64,000 bases of DNA from Alcanivorax sp. 24 (GCF_004360225.1 NZ_SNUA01000008.1:62001-126000); one strand, 5' to 3'. Positions 1 to 7,642 are shown, counted from the stretch's first letter. The notes: a model not told the origin generated them from the letters alone. Program-made: numbers and translations.

Positions 1-794
1 GCGCTTTCAAGGGCGTCACGGGCGGCCAGCACCTGTTCTTCCTGGTAGTTGGGGCCCTGATGGCCGCCGCGCAGCACCAGGTGGGTGTCGGCGTTGCCCG
101 GTGTTTGCACCAGGGCCGGATGGCCATGGAGGTCCAGCCCCAGGTGGGTGTGGCCGTGGGCGGCGGCGCCGATGGCGTCGCGGGCCACGGTGACGCTGCC
201 GTCGGTGCCGTTCTTGAAGCCCACCGGCAGCGGCAGGCCGCTGACCATCTCCCGGTGGATCTGTGATTCGGTGGTGCGTGCGCCGATCGCCGCCCAGGCC
301 AGCAGATCGCTCAGGTAAGAGGCGGCCAGCGGATTCAACAGTTCCGTCGCCAACGGCAGACCGAGCCCGGCCAGGTCACGCAGCAACTCTCGCGACAGTC
401 GCAGCCCGGCGGCCAGATCGTGGCGGCCATCCAGGTGCGGATCGTAGAGCAGCCCTTTCCACCCCACCGTGGTGCGTGGTTTCTCCACGTAAGCGCGCAT
501 GACCAGCAGCAACGAATCGCCCACCTGCTCGGCGAGGCCGGCCAGCCGCTGGCCGTATTCAAGGGCGGATTCGGGATCGTGCAAAGAGCAGGGGCCGGTG
601 ATCACCAGCAGGCGATCGTCCTCGCCGTTGAGAATGGCGCGGATGGCCTGACGTTGCTGGCGGATGCGGGCTTGTAATGCCGCGTCCAGAGGCAGCGCTT
701 CCCGCAGGGCGACAGGGCTGGGTAGACGTTGGTGGCGGGTTTCCTGGTCCTGGGCTTCGCCGGTTTCGGCCAGGGTGGCGACGGAGGCGTTCAT
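1..794 (-). CDS. aroG: 3-deoxy-7-phosphoheptulonate (DAHP) synthase, 3' end cut by the window
   Basis: Class I DAHP synthase, the first enzyme of the shikimate pathway, condensing PEP and erythrose-4-phosphate in the cytoplasm. The reading frame is open from the ATG at 794 to the window edge (about 264 residues of a usual ~350). Visible family motifs are LLVITGPCSLHD, MRAYVEKPRTTVGWKGL, LLNPLAASYLSDLLAWAAIGART and VGFKNGTDG. The ATG has AAGGAAAGGATT just upstream as ribosome-binding site. It lies immediately after a short aromatic-rich ORF (824-940), suggesting control by aromatic amino-acid supply. The isoenzyme specificity (Phe, Tyr or Trp feedback) cannot be told from this fragment. Confidence 0.93.
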   Translation of the reverse strand, partial: MNASVATLAETGEAQDQETRHQRLPSPVALREALPLDAALQARIRQQRQAIRAILNGEDDRLLVITGPCSLHDPESALEYGQRLAGLAEQVGDSLLLVMRAYVEKPRTTVGWKGLLYDPHLDGRHDLAAGLRLSRELLRDLAGLGLPLATELLNPLAASYLSDLLAWAAIGARTTESQIHREMVSGLPLPVGFKNGTDGSVTVARDAIGAAAHGHTHLGLDLHGHPALVQTPGNADTHLVLRGGHQGPNYQEEQVLAARDALES

Positions 795-816
795 AATCCT
801 TTCCTTGAGCAATCAG

Positions 817-833
817 GCGCCGATCATCGGCGC
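817..833 (-). promoter_or_regulatory. Hairpin just before the DAHP synthase ribosome-binding site
   Basis: Perfect 7-bp stem (GCGCCGA/TCGGCGC) with a 3-nt loop; the loop is exactly the TGA stop codon of the short aromatic-rich ORF. It lies about 15 nt upstream of the AAGGAAAGG ribosome-binding site. A ribosome finishing the leader would open it, one stalled at the early aromatic codons would not, so it could couple leader translation to aroG translation. Structure is seen; function is inferred. Confidence 0.45.
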
Positions 834-940
834 AAGGGTGTCGATGGTGGTGTCGAGTCGTGGCGGCGGCCGGCGGTCAGGCCGGCGCCGCTAAATCGCC
901 AGTAGCAAAACAACGCGAAGTCACGGTAATAGCGGGTCAT
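824..940 (-). CDS. Putative aromatic-rich leader peptide of the DAHP synthase gene (38 aa)
   Basis: A 38-codon ORF that starts MTRYYRDFALFCYWRF: seven of its first 16 residues are Tyr, Phe or Trp, far above chance. It has a plausible RBS (GGAGAAACATC) and stops 29 bases before the DAHP synthase ATG. The second half is Gly/Arg/Pro-rich and looks unconstrained as protein, while its DNA holds hairpins. The known analogy is ribosome-mediated control of amino-acid biosynthesis genes, where stalling at codons for a scarce amino acid changes RNA folding. Assignment as a regulatory leader is inference; no poly-U terminator lies between this ORF and the structural gene, so control here would more likely be translational or work with the terminator at 1000-1029. 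Confidence 0.6.
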   Translation of the reverse strand: MTRYYRDFALFCYWRFSGAGLTAGRRHDSTPPSTPLRR

Positions 941-995
941 GATGTTTCTCCGTCCTGATCTCAATAAAAGTTCATGAAAATGTCGCGCCCAAAAT

Positions 996-1029
996 GAAAA
1001 ACCCCCGGTTGGGAAGCCAACCGGGGGTT
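996..1029 (-). terminator. Strong intrinsic terminator between the two short ORFs (possible attenuator)
   Basis: On the minus strand a perfect 13-bp stem (AACCCCCGGTTGG/CCAACCGGGGGTT) with a 4-nt loop is followed by TTTTTC. It sits 48 nt after the stop of the 35-residue ORF at 1077-1184 and about 55 nt before the next short ORF. The position fits either a terminator for the upstream unit or an attenuator controlling read-through into aroG. Only weak alternative pairing (CCGGG with CCCGG) was found by eye for an antiterminator. Confidence 0.85.
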
Positions 1030-1076
1030 CAGGGGTTCGGCAGGCGTCCCGGATCCGGGCGCCTGGGCGGGAGGGC

Positions 1077-1184
1077 TCAGGCGCTCGAGCGGCTAAACCA
1101 ATACCCGTAAAAATAACCGGCGCACGCCATCACCACCGGGCTACCGGCGGTGTACAAAGCGTTGTCAGGACGTGCGATGGTCAT
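1077..1184 (-). CDS. Short ORF ending in an aromatic run; leader peptide or tiny membrane protein (35 aa)
   Basis: The ORF has a good RBS (TTTTGGAGATTCCCATG) and ends CAGYFYGYWFSRSSA, with six aromatic residues in seven positions near the C-terminus, followed 48 nt later by a strong terminator. A promoter-like TTGCGG-17 nt-TACTCT lies just upstream, giving a 5' leader of about 17 nt. This layout is that of a classical attenuator leader peptide. The alternative is a tiny single-span membrane protein, since residues 14-30 are fairly hydrophobic, linked to norB, which ends 101 bp upstream. I do not recognise a named family. Confidence 0.5.
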   Translation of the reverse strand: MTIARPDNALYTAGSPVVMACAGYFYGYWFSRSSA

Positions 1185-1208
1185 GGGAATCTCCAAAACA
1201 ATGGACGA

Positions 1209-1237
1209 AGAGTACCCCAGCCACGGTGGGGCCGCAA
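1209..1237 (-). promoter_or_regulatory. Candidate sigma-70 promoter for the short-ORF/aroG leader
   Basis: On the minus strand TTGCGG (1237-1232) and TACTCT (1214-1209) are separated by exactly 17 bases; initiation would fall near 1202, about 17 nt before the short ORF. Match to consensus is moderate. Confidence 0.35.
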
Positions 1238-1238
1238 T

Positions 1239-1260
1239 CCCCGGGGAGATTTCCCCGGGG
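1239..1260 (-). terminator. Hairpin after norB
   Basis: Nine-bp perfect stem CCCCGGGGA/TCCCCGGGG with a 4-nt loop, starting 25 bases after the norB stop. There is no U tract, so it is a stabilising or weak terminator hairpin rather than a canonical intrinsic terminator. Confidence 0.4.
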
Positions 1261-1285
1261 GGCCGGCTTCCACTCAGGCGTGGAT

Positions 1286-3559
1286 TCAGGCATTGGACTC
1301 CGCCGGCTCCAGAGCGGGAGCGCGGGCGCCGAACAGCACCCCGGAGACCACCTGCCAGGCCACCGCCAGGGCGCCGATGATGAACACCACATCGCCGAAG
1401 GTGCGCACCCAGCGCAGTGTTTGCAGCAGGTCTTGTTGCATGAACGCTTCGCTGCGGGCATACCACATGCCTTCGCTGACGCTGGCGTGGAACTGGATCA
1501 GCCCCACCGGCAGCAGGCTGGTGGCGATCATCAGCACCAGGCCGATATTGAGCAGCCAGAAGCCATTGCGCATCAGACGGTCACTGAATTGCAGCCGCGG
1601 CCGGATGTAGCGCAGCACCAGCAGCGTGAAGCCCAGGGCCAGGAAGCCGTAGACGCCGAACAGGGCGGCATGGGCATGCACCGGTGTGGTGTTCAGACCC
1701 TGGATGTAATACAGGGAGATCGGCGGGTTGATCATGAAGCCGAACACCCCGGCGCCGAGCATGTTCCAGAACGCCACCGCCACGAAACAGGCCACCGGCC
1801 ATTTCATCTGCCCCATCCACGGAGCCCGTTCACGCAGTTTGCTGTGTTCCCAGGCCTCGTAGCCGAGCACCACCAGCGGCACCACTTCCAGAGCACTGAA
1901 TGTCGCCCCCACCGCCATCACCGGTGTGGTGGTCCCGGCGAAGTACAGGTGATGGAAGGTGCCGGGCACGCCGCCGAGCAGGAACAGGGAGGCGGAGGCC
2001 AGGCTGGCGCCGGTGGCGACGGTACGGGATACCAGGCCCAGGTTGTAGAAGATGAAAGCCAGGGCAGTGGTGGCGAACACCTCGAAGAAGCCTTCCACCC
2101 ACAGATGCACGATCCACCAGCGCCAGTACTCCATGATGGAAAGATGAGTGCGCTCGCCATAGAAGAAGCCGGCGCCGTAGAACAGGCCGATGGCGGTCAC
2201 CGAGGCGGTGAGCAGCACCAGCAGGTGTTTGTCGCCGGGTTTGCGCAGGGCCGGGCCGATACCGCGCAACATCAGCACCAGCCAGAAGGCGACGCCGGTG
2301 AATTTGCCGATCTGCCACAGCCGGCCCAGATCGACGTATTCATAGCCCTGATGACCGAGCCAGAAGTTCAGGTTCTCCGGCATGATCTGGGCGATGGCCA
2401 GGTAGTTGCCAACGAAGGAACCGACCACCACCACCACCAGCGCCCAGAACAGAACATCGACGCCGAGCTTCTGGAACTTCGGGTCCTTGCCGCCATTAAT
2501 GATCGGCGCCAGGAACAGACCGGCGGCGAGGAAGCCGGTGGCGATCCAGAACAGCGCACTCTGGATATGCCAGGTGCGAAGCAGTGAGTAGGGGAAGTAT
2601 TGAGACAACTCGAAGCCGTAGAAATGCTGACCTTCCACGGTGTAGTGCGCCACCCCGCCGCCGAGGAACACCTGGAAGGTGAACAGGGCCACCACCAGGA
2701 ACAGGTATTTGCCCAATGCTCTTTGTGATGGCGTCAGAGAGACCAGACTGAGCGGATCGCGGGCGGGGGCCGGTGGCTCGCCTTCATCGTGGCGGCGCAG
2801 GAAGGCCCAGCCCAGAATCAGGAAGCCGACGCCGGCGATCAGCAGGATGATGCTGATGATCGACCAGACTATGTTCTCGGCGGTGGGCAGGTTATCGATC
2901 AGTGGCTCGTGAGGCCAGTTGTTGGTGTAGGTGGCGTCGCCGTCGGGGCGTTCGGTGGCCGCCGCCCAGGCGGTCCAGAAGAAGAATTGAGTGAGCGCCC
3001 GCCGGCGGTTCTCACTGGGTAGAGTGCCTTCCTTCATGGCGTAGCTTTGCCGCGTGCCACGCAACTCTGGCGCGTCACCGAACAGCCGGGAGTAATAGTC
3101 GGCGGTCAACGCCATGGCTTCGGCACGCCGGTTGCTTACTGTCAGCGTGCCGTCGCTTTCTCCGAAGGTGTTGGTGCGGTAGGCGTCGCGCAGCGCCCGT
3201 TGCAGCATCGCCTGATGTTCGTTGTCCAGAGCGTCATAGGGCTGACCGTAGCGTTCCCGGGCCGCCAGATCGAGCCAGTGGATCAACTCCCGGTGCAGCC
3301 AGTCGGCGGTCCAGTCCGGCGCTTGATAGGCGCCGTGTCCCCAGATCGATCCCAGTTGCATGCCGCCCACGGATTGCCAGGCGGTTTGGCCGTCGAGAAT
3401 GTCATCCCGGGTCATCAGTACGGTGCCGTCCTCGGTCACCACCCGATCCGGGATCGGTGGCGCCTTGCGGTAGACCTCGGTACCGAAGTAACCGAGCAAC
3501 GCGAACGTGACCGCCAGAACGGCGATCAGCGTCCACCAGAGTTTGCGGTAGTGGGCCAT
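1286..3559 (-). CDS. norB: Quinol-dependent nitric oxide reductase (qNorB)
   Basis: Single-subunit, inner-membrane NO reductase that reduces 2 NO to N2O with quinol electrons. The protein of 757 residues has the N-terminal membrane anchor and ~200-residue periplasmic domain (containing QTAWQSVGGMQLGSIWGHG) that marks qNorB, followed by the 12-helix heme-copper-oxidase-like core. Likely heme b, heme b3 and FeB ligands lie in TWHIQSA (about residue 330), HLWVEGFFEVF (about 485), HHLYFAG (about 536) and HAHAALFGVYGF (about 630). The start at 3559 was chosen over ATGs upstream because AGGAGG lies 7 nt before it. Two NsrR-type operators lie 50-100 bp upstream, so NO induction through NsrR is likely. 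The window has no nitrite reductase gene. Confidence 0.96.
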   Translation of the reverse strand: MAHYRKLWWTLIAVLAVTFALLGYFGTEVYRKAPPIPDRVVTEDGTVLMTRDDILDGQTAWQSVGGMQLGSIWGHGAYQAPDWTADWLHRELIHWLDLAARERYGQPYDALDNEHQAMLQRALRDAYRTNTFGESDGTLTVSNRRAEAMALTADYYSRLFGDAPELRGTRQSYAMKEGTLPSENRRRALTQFFFWTAWAAATERPDGDATYTNNWPHEPLIDNLPTAENIVWSIISIILLIAGVGFLILGWAFLRRHDEGEPPAPARDPLSLVSLTPSQRALGKYLFLVVALFTFQVFLGGGVAHYTVEGQHFYGFELSQYFPYSLLRTWHIQSALFWIATGFLAAGLFLAPIINGGKDPKFQKLGVDVLFWALVVVVVGSFVGNYLAIAQIMPENLNFWLGHQGYEYVDLGRLWQIGKFTGVAFWLVLMLRGIGPALRKPGDKHLLVLLTASVTAIGLFYGAGFFYGERTHLSIMEYWRWWIVHLWVEGFFEVFATTALAFIFYNLGLVSRTVATGASLASASLFLLGGVPGTFHHLYFAGTTTPVMAVGATFSALEVVPLVVLGYEAWEHSKLRERAPWMGQMKWPVACFVAVAFWNMLGAGVFGFMINPPISLYYIQGLNTTPVHAHAALFGVYGFLALGFTLLVLRYIRPRLQFSDRLMRNGFWLLNIGLVLMIATSLLPVGLIQFHASVSEGMWYARSEAFMQQDLLQTLRWVRTFGDVVFIIGALAVAWQVVSGVLFGARAPALEPAESNA

Positions 3560-3610
3560 GGTCGGGTCCTCCTGTTGATCCATGGGCATGGGGTTGGCGA
3601 ACAAGTCTTA

Positions 3611-3633
3611 AAGGTGCATATAAAATATATCTT
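3611..3633 (-). promoter_or_regulatory. NsrR-type operator upstream of norB (site 1)
   Basis: Imperfect 11-1-11 palindrome AAGGTGCATAT-A-AAATATATCTT resembling the NsrR consensus half-site AAGATGCATTT. It lies about 52 bp upstream of the norB start. Confidence 0.65.
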
Positions 3634-3635
3634 TA

Positions 3636-3658
3636 AAGATGCATTCACAATACATGTT
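3636..3658 (-). promoter_or_regulatory. NsrR-type operator upstream of norB (site 2)
   Basis: Palindrome AAGATGCATTC-A-CAATACATGTT, 8 of 11 positions symmetric; the left half matches the NsrR half-site closely. It overlaps the stop codon of the nnrS-like gene, so the norB promoter is embedded in its 3' end. Confidence 0.7.
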
Positions 3659-4754
3659 AAGGATAATTTTCCATGCTCAGTGGTCTTGCTCTTCCGTGGA
3701 GCAGGAGCAGCAGGGTCAGATAGGCGAGACTCCAACAGAGAGAGGCCGCCGGCAGCAGCCATGACGGCGCTATCTCCGCGCCCCAGCGGGCCGCCGTGGC
3801 GGCGTTAAGCAATACCATCACCACCATGACCGGGCGGTGCGGCGGAACCCGGCCGCGATGGCGCGGCCCGGCCTGACGGGCCATGACGCCGCAGGAGAGT
3901 GAGCCAAGGGCGCCCACGGTGATACCGTGCAGTGGCGTGGTGATGGCATGACCGTTGATCAAGGCAAGCCCCATGCCACTGAGCCCCAGCGCCAACCAGC
4001 CGTAGCCCTGGCCGAGCAGCCACAAATCCGGCCGGGGCACTGACCACAAGCGCCAACGCCAGAGGCGCGCCAGCACCAGAGTGCCGAGAGCGCTCAGCAA
4101 TAACCCGGTGAGTACGGGGTTGCGCCAGGCGCTGCCCCAGGCCAGTCCGAAGGTGACCAGTAACAGGCCCTCCAGACGGGGCTGCACTCGTGCGTGCAAC
4201 TCCTTTCCCTGTCGTTGCCAGGCCGCCGCGGCCAACGGCGCGATGATGCGTCCGCCCATGTAGGTGAGTAGCGCGGCGAGGGTGAGCACGGCAGGTAAAC
4301 GAGGCCAGGGTGACGGCAGCCACCACACCAGAAGCGGTGTCAGACACAACCAGGGAACCAGACCCAGGCCAACCCGGTTACGCCATTTTCTGGCGTGACG
4401 CAGGCGGGGTAGAAGCAGTGCGGTCAGCAGTACGCCGGTCAACGGATCCCAGCCAGACAGCATAAACGGCGCGTCGGCAAACAGTCGTTGCCAGCGGCCC
4501 AGGCCCCAGAGCAGCGTCAGCCCCCATCGCCGTGCTGGCGGCTGCGGGCCGAGCAGATAGCCGGCGATCAACATCGGCGCCAGTCCGAACAGCATCTCCA
4601 TGCCATGACCGGCACCCAGCAGGCCGGGGGGAGCGCCATTGAGGTAAGCCCAGGTGGAGAGCGGCACCATCACCGCGGCCTCAACGCAGGCGAGAGAAAA
4701 GAACAGCCGGGAGCAAGGCCGCCGACGCGGTGGGAAAGAGGCGGGAGTGGACAT
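3657..4754 (-). CDS. nnrS: NnrS family heme-copper membrane protein (divergent paralogue)
   Basis: A very hydrophobic 365-residue protein with about 12 predicted membrane segments and the NnrS hallmarks: an N-terminal LFFSLACVEAAVMVPLSTW segment, HGMEMLFGLAPMLIAGYLL, and a central TYMGGRIIAPLAAAAW. NnrS proteins bind heme and copper and help cells tolerate NO stress; the molecular mechanism is not settled. It shares a divergent promoter with a second nnrS gene at 4846, with an NsrR-type operator between them. norB follows 97 bp downstream with its own operators. Its C-terminus is diverged from the neighbouring paralogue, suggesting an old duplication. Confidence 0.85.
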   Translation of the reverse strand: MSTPASFPPRRRPCSRLFFSLACVEAAVMVPLSTWAYLNGAPPGLLGAGHGMEMLFGLAPMLIAGYLLGPQPPARRWGLTLLWGLGRWQRLFADAPFMLSGWDPLTGVLLTALLLPRLRHARKWRNRVGLGLVPWLCLTPLLVWWLPSPWPRLPAVLTLAALLTYMGGRIIAPLAAAAWQRQGKELHARVQPRLEGLLLVTFGLAWGSAWRNPVLTGLLLSALGTLVLARLWRWRLWSVPRPDLWLLGQGYGWLALGLSGMGLALINGHAITTPLHGITVGALGSLSCGVMARQAGPRHRGRVPPHRPVMVVMVLLNAATAARWGAEIAPSWLLPAASLCWSLAYLTLLLLLHGRARPLSMENYP

Positions 4755-4772
4755 GGGCTGGTATTTCCTTTA

Positions 4773-4795
4773 AAGATGCATTTGTAATACATCTA
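4773..4795. promoter_or_regulatory. NsrR-type operator between the two nnrS genes
   Basis: AAGATGCATTT-G-TAATACATCTA, the best match of the three to the NsrR 11-1-11 palindrome. It lies 19 bp from the minus-strand nnrS start and 51 bp from the plus-strand nnrS start, so one site could control both directions. Confidence 0.75.
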
Positions 4796-4845
4796 AAATA
4801 TTGTCATCACCCACTGTCGTGCCGGTGGTATCGAGGAACCTTGTC

Positions 4846-6018
4846 ATGGATCAAACATTGCGATCACCAAGACGGCCATGGGTGGTGTTGTTCGCTTTCC
4901 CGTTTCGTATTTTTTTCGTTTCCACGGGTGTTGCCGCGGTACTGTTGTTGCCGCTGTGGCTGTGGTGGCTGCTCGGCGGCGGCGGGCCGGCGATGTCGGC
5001 GTTGCTATGGCATCAACATGAGATGACGGTGGGGCTGCTTAACGCGGCCATCGCCGGCTTCCTGCTTACCGCGGTGTGCAACTGGACCGGCACCGCGCCA
5101 GTTTCGGGGCGCGCGTTGCTGGTTCTGTGGGGGCTGTGGTTGTCGGCCCGTCTCGGATTGTTATTGGGGGACGCCTGGCAGCTGCTGGCGGTGTTGCTGG
5201 ATCTGGCTTTCCTGCCCGTGGTGGCGATACTCGTCGCCAGGCGCGTCTGGTCCGCGCGCCAGGCGCGTCAAGCGCCCTTGATCGGAGTGCTGCTCGCCCT
5301 GTGGGGATTGGACGTGGCGTTTCACTGGAGCGGAGATCCCCGTTTCCTACATGGGCTGGTGCTGCTGGGCGCGTTGCTGATCCTGATGGTGGGCGGCCGC
5401 ATTACCCCGGCTTTCACCGCCAACTGGCTGCGTCTGCACGGCGATGATCCGGGGCGGGTCCGGCGTCGGCCGGCGCTGGATATTGCGGGGCTGGTCTGCG
5501 GATTGGCCGTGGTGGTGCTGGATTTGACCGCGTGGCGGGGGCTTGCGGTGGCCCTGGTGGGGCTGCTGGCGGCACTGATCACCGCCGCGCGGCTGGCAGG
5601 TTGGGCCGGCTGGCGGGTCCGGCGTGAGCCATTGCTGTGGATTCTGCATCTGGGACATCTCTGGGTAGGGCTAGGATACGGGCTCTGGGCGGCGGCCAAG
5701 GCTGGCCTGCCGGTGGCTCCCACGGCCTGGGTGCATGCCTTGGGCGCTGGCGCCATCGGCACCATGATCCTGGGTGTGATCACCCGTGTCGCCATGGGGC
5801 ATACTGGCCGCCCCATGTGCCTGTTGCCGGGCATGCGATGGGGGTTCCTGGCGATACTGGCGGCGGGTCTGGTCCGGGTGCTGGCCGGACTGGGCGTGTT
5901 GCCCTGGCTGCCGGGGCTGTGGCTGGCGGCGGGGTTGTGGTTGCTGGCCTGGTTGTTGTTCCTGTGGCTTTATACCCCGGTGCTGGCGGCGCCGAGGGCG
6001 GATGGGCGGCCGGGCTGA
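4846..6018 (+). CDS. nnrS: NnrS family protein
   Basis: NnrS family multi-pass membrane protein of 390 residues, about 12 membrane helices. Family motifs include FPFRIFF near the N-terminus, LLWHQHEMTVGLLNAAIAGFLLTAVCNWTG (residues ~60-90), LMVGGRITPAFTANWL and LGAGAIGTMILGVITRVAMGHTGRP. The His residues in HQHEM are candidate metal ligands. An in-frame TTG lies at 4801, but the ATG at 4846 has GAGGAACC 8 nt upstream and is preferred. It overlaps the following Rrf2 regulator gene by one base (TGATG), so both are co-transcribed and probably translationally coupled. An NsrR-type operator precedes it. Confidence 0.94.
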   Translation: MDQTLRSPRRPWVVLFAFPFRIFFVSTGVAAVLLLPLWLWWLLGGGGPAMSALLWHQHEMTVGLLNAAIAGFLLTAVCNWTGTAPVSGRALLVLWGLWLSARLGLLLGDAWQLLAVLLDLAFLPVVAILVARRVWSARQARQAPLIGVLLALWGLDVAFHWSGDPRFLHGLVLLGALLILMVGGRITPAFTANWLRLHGDDPGRVRRRPALDIAGLVCGLAVVVLDLTAWRGLAVALVGLLAALITAARLAGWAGWRVRREPLLWILHLGHLWVGLGYGLWAAAKAGLPVAPTAWVHALGAGAIGTMILGVITRVAMGHTGRPMCLLPGMRWGFLAILAAGLVRVLAGLGVLPWLPGLWLAAGLWLLAWLLFLWLYTPVLAAPRADGRPG

Positions 6019-6458
6019 TGCGGATTACCCGCTATACCGACTACGCCCTGCGCGTGCTGATTCAACTGGCGCTGCAACCGCGGCGTCTGACCATAGCCGA
6101 CATGGCCAGGGCTTACGGCATCTCCCGCCACCACCTGACCAAGGTGGTGCATCAACTGCAGCGTCTGGGTTATGTGGAGACCCAGCGTGGACAAACCGGC
6201 GGCGTCCGCTTGGCTTGCCCGGCGGAGGATATCCGGGTGGGCAAGGTGGTGCGGGACATGGAGCCGGACCTGGCTCTGGTGGAGTGCTTCCATGGCGAGG
6301 ACCGCTGCGCGATCACGCCATACTGTCAGCTGCGGGTGGTGTTCGAGCAGGGGCTGAGATTGTTTCTGGAAACGCTGGACGGTTATACCCTGGAAGACAT
6401 GGTTCGCGGGGAGCGCCGGCAATTGATCCGGATTCTGGAACCGCCATCCTTCGGTTGA
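6018..6458 (+). CDS. nsrR: Rrf2 family NO-sensing repressor, NsrR-like (copy 1)
   Basis: Rrf2-type regulator of 146 residues: N-terminal winged helix (MRITRYTDYALRVL... YGISRHHLTKVVHQLQRLGY) and a cysteine cluster ECFHGEDRCAITPYC, the C-x6-C-x5-C pattern expected to hold the NO-sensitive Fe-S cluster of NsrR. Its start overlaps the stop of nnrS. It is therefore part of an nnrS-nsrR unit with an NsrR-like operator at the front, implying autoregulation. A second NsrR-like gene runs convergently 9 bp away. Confidence 0.88.
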   Translation: MRITRYTDYALRVLIQLALQPRRLTIADMARAYGISRHHLTKVVHQLQRLGYVETQRGQTGGVRLACPAEDIRVGKVVRDMEPDLALVECFHGEDRCAITPYCQLRVVFEQGLRLFLETLDGYTLEDMVRGERRQLIRILEPPSFG

Positions 6459-6467
6459 CCGGTCGGC

Positions 6468-6917
6468 TCAGGCGCTCCGCTCGGTGACGGTCGGCAAAAG
6501 CCGCTTATGCAGCGCCCGCCGTGGTTCGATGAGATCGGCCAGGGTGTAGCCATCAAGGACGTGCAGGAACGCGTTCAAGGCTTCATTGAGGGCACTGCGC
6601 AATACGCAATTGGGAGTAAGGACACAAGCATTCTGGTCCCCGAAGCACTCCACCAGACTCATGTTGGCCTCGGTGTAGCGAATCACCTCGCCCACATTGA
6701 TGTCTTCGGGGCGATGAGCCAGGCGCAGCCCGCCGTTCTTGCCGCGCAGGGTTTCCACATAGCCCAGTTGGCCGAGCTGATGCACCACCTTGACGATATG
6801 GTTGCGGGAAATGCCGTAGCTTTCCGAAATAGCGCTGATGGTGCTCAGCGTCTCTCCCCGCAGGCCAAGATAGATCAGTACGCGCAAGGAGTAGTCACTG
6901 TATTGGGTCAGCTTCAT
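6468..6917 (-). CDS. nsrR: Rrf2 family NO-sensing repressor, NsrR-like (copy 2)
   Basis: Second NsrR-like regulator, 149 residues: MKLTQYSDYSLRVLIYL opening, helix-turn-helix YGISRNHIVKVVHQLGQLGY, and Cys cluster ECFGDQNACVLTPNC (C-x6-C-x5-C). The ATG at 6917 was chosen because the family consensus begins MxLTxYTDYxLRVL there. It is about as similar to canonical NsrR as copy 1 and transcribed towards it. Upstream is the divergent SirB2 gene. Which copy governs norB and nnrS cannot be told from sequence. Confidence 0.88.
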   Translation of the reverse strand: MKLTQYSDYSLRVLIYLGLRGETLSTISAISESYGISRNHIVKVVHQLGQLGYVETLRGKNGGLRLAHRPEDINVGEVIRYTEANMSLVECFGDQNACVLTPNCVLRSALNEALNAFLHVLDGYTLADLIEPRRALHKRLLPTVTERSA

Positions 6918-6974
6918 GGTCCCGGTTCCAAACGATGAACAATGGATTAGCCGGCAGTATAACGGAGTCTCGCA

Positions 6975-7364
6975 ATGATGTTGGATTACCTGTTGATCAA
7001 GCACCTGCACATGACCTTGGCGGCGTTGAGTCTGGGGCTGTTCGTGCTGCGTGCGGGTTGGTCGGTGACGGAGTCGCCGATGTTGCGACGGCGTTGGGTG
7101 CGTGTCACCCCTCATCTGGTGGACACGCTGTTGCTGATTCTCGGGGTCACGCTGATGGTTCTGTTGCGGGCCTGGCCTCACCAGACCCCTTGGTTGGCGG
7201 CCAAACTGCTGGCACTGGTGGCCTATATCGGTCTGGGCACGATGGCGATAAAGCGAGGAACCACGCCGGCGCGGAGGGCTGGATACGCGCTGGCGGCGGT
7301 GTTGATCTTTCTCTATATGGTGGGGGTGGCGGTTCGGCATCATCCCGGGTCCTGGCTGAGCTGA
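6975..7364 (+). CDS. SirB2 family membrane protein
   Basis: A 129-residue protein with four hydrophobic segments and the SirB2 family pattern: LIKHLHMTLAALSLGLFVLR, VTPHLVDTLLLILGVTLM, PWLAAKLLALVAYIGLGTMAIKRG and a C-terminal helix. Function of the family is unknown. GGAG lies 7 nt before the ATG. It is divergent from the second NsrR gene with 57 bp between them; no operator is evident there. Confidence 0.8.
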   Translation: MMLDYLLIKHLHMTLAALSLGLFVLRAGWSVTESPMLRRRWVRVTPHLVDTLLLILGVTLMVLLRAWPHQTPWLAAKLLALVAYIGLGTMAIKRGTTPARRAGYALAAVLIFLYMVGVAVRHHPGSWLS

Positions 7365-7642
7365 GACGATGATAAATAAGACAATGAAGTTGACATGGGG
7401 CGATGGTGTTAGAAAGTGTTTTTTTTGAGGAGAATAATTTTACTCAGGTTGGTCGATAAGACCGGAGATAAAGCTTTTAAAGCCAATAGGAGCTTTTTTA
7501 TTTTTTGAACCATGCCTTTTTTTATAAACAAAAAATCGACTTTTACCTTTTGTTACTTGAGCTTCCCGATAGCTGATTTAATGATGCCCTCATCTGGGAC
7601 CTGTCGCGTCTCCAGTTCGTCAGATTGCACGAGGAGCGAAAT
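7365..7642. other. AT-rich intergenic block with a terminator-like hairpin
   Basis: About 280 bp without a convincing gene, markedly richer in A/T than its surroundings. It contains TTGACA at 7390-7395, runs of T, a purine-rich GAGGAGAATAA, and a short stem AAAGC/GCTTT (7479-7496) followed by T-rich sequence, which could end a small RNA or the SirB2 transcript. It probably also carries the promoter of the exported protein at 7643. Confidence 0.4.

Noticed and set aside
1172-2587. A 471-codon open frame antisense to norB
   Set aside because: High GC makes long antisense frames common; it lies wholly opposite a well-supported gene and its product is low-complexity Gln/His/Gly.
4801-4845. TTG start 15 codons before nnrS
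   Set aside because: The ATG at 4846 has a good RBS at 8 nt; the upstream codons overlap promoter DNA next to the NsrR operator.
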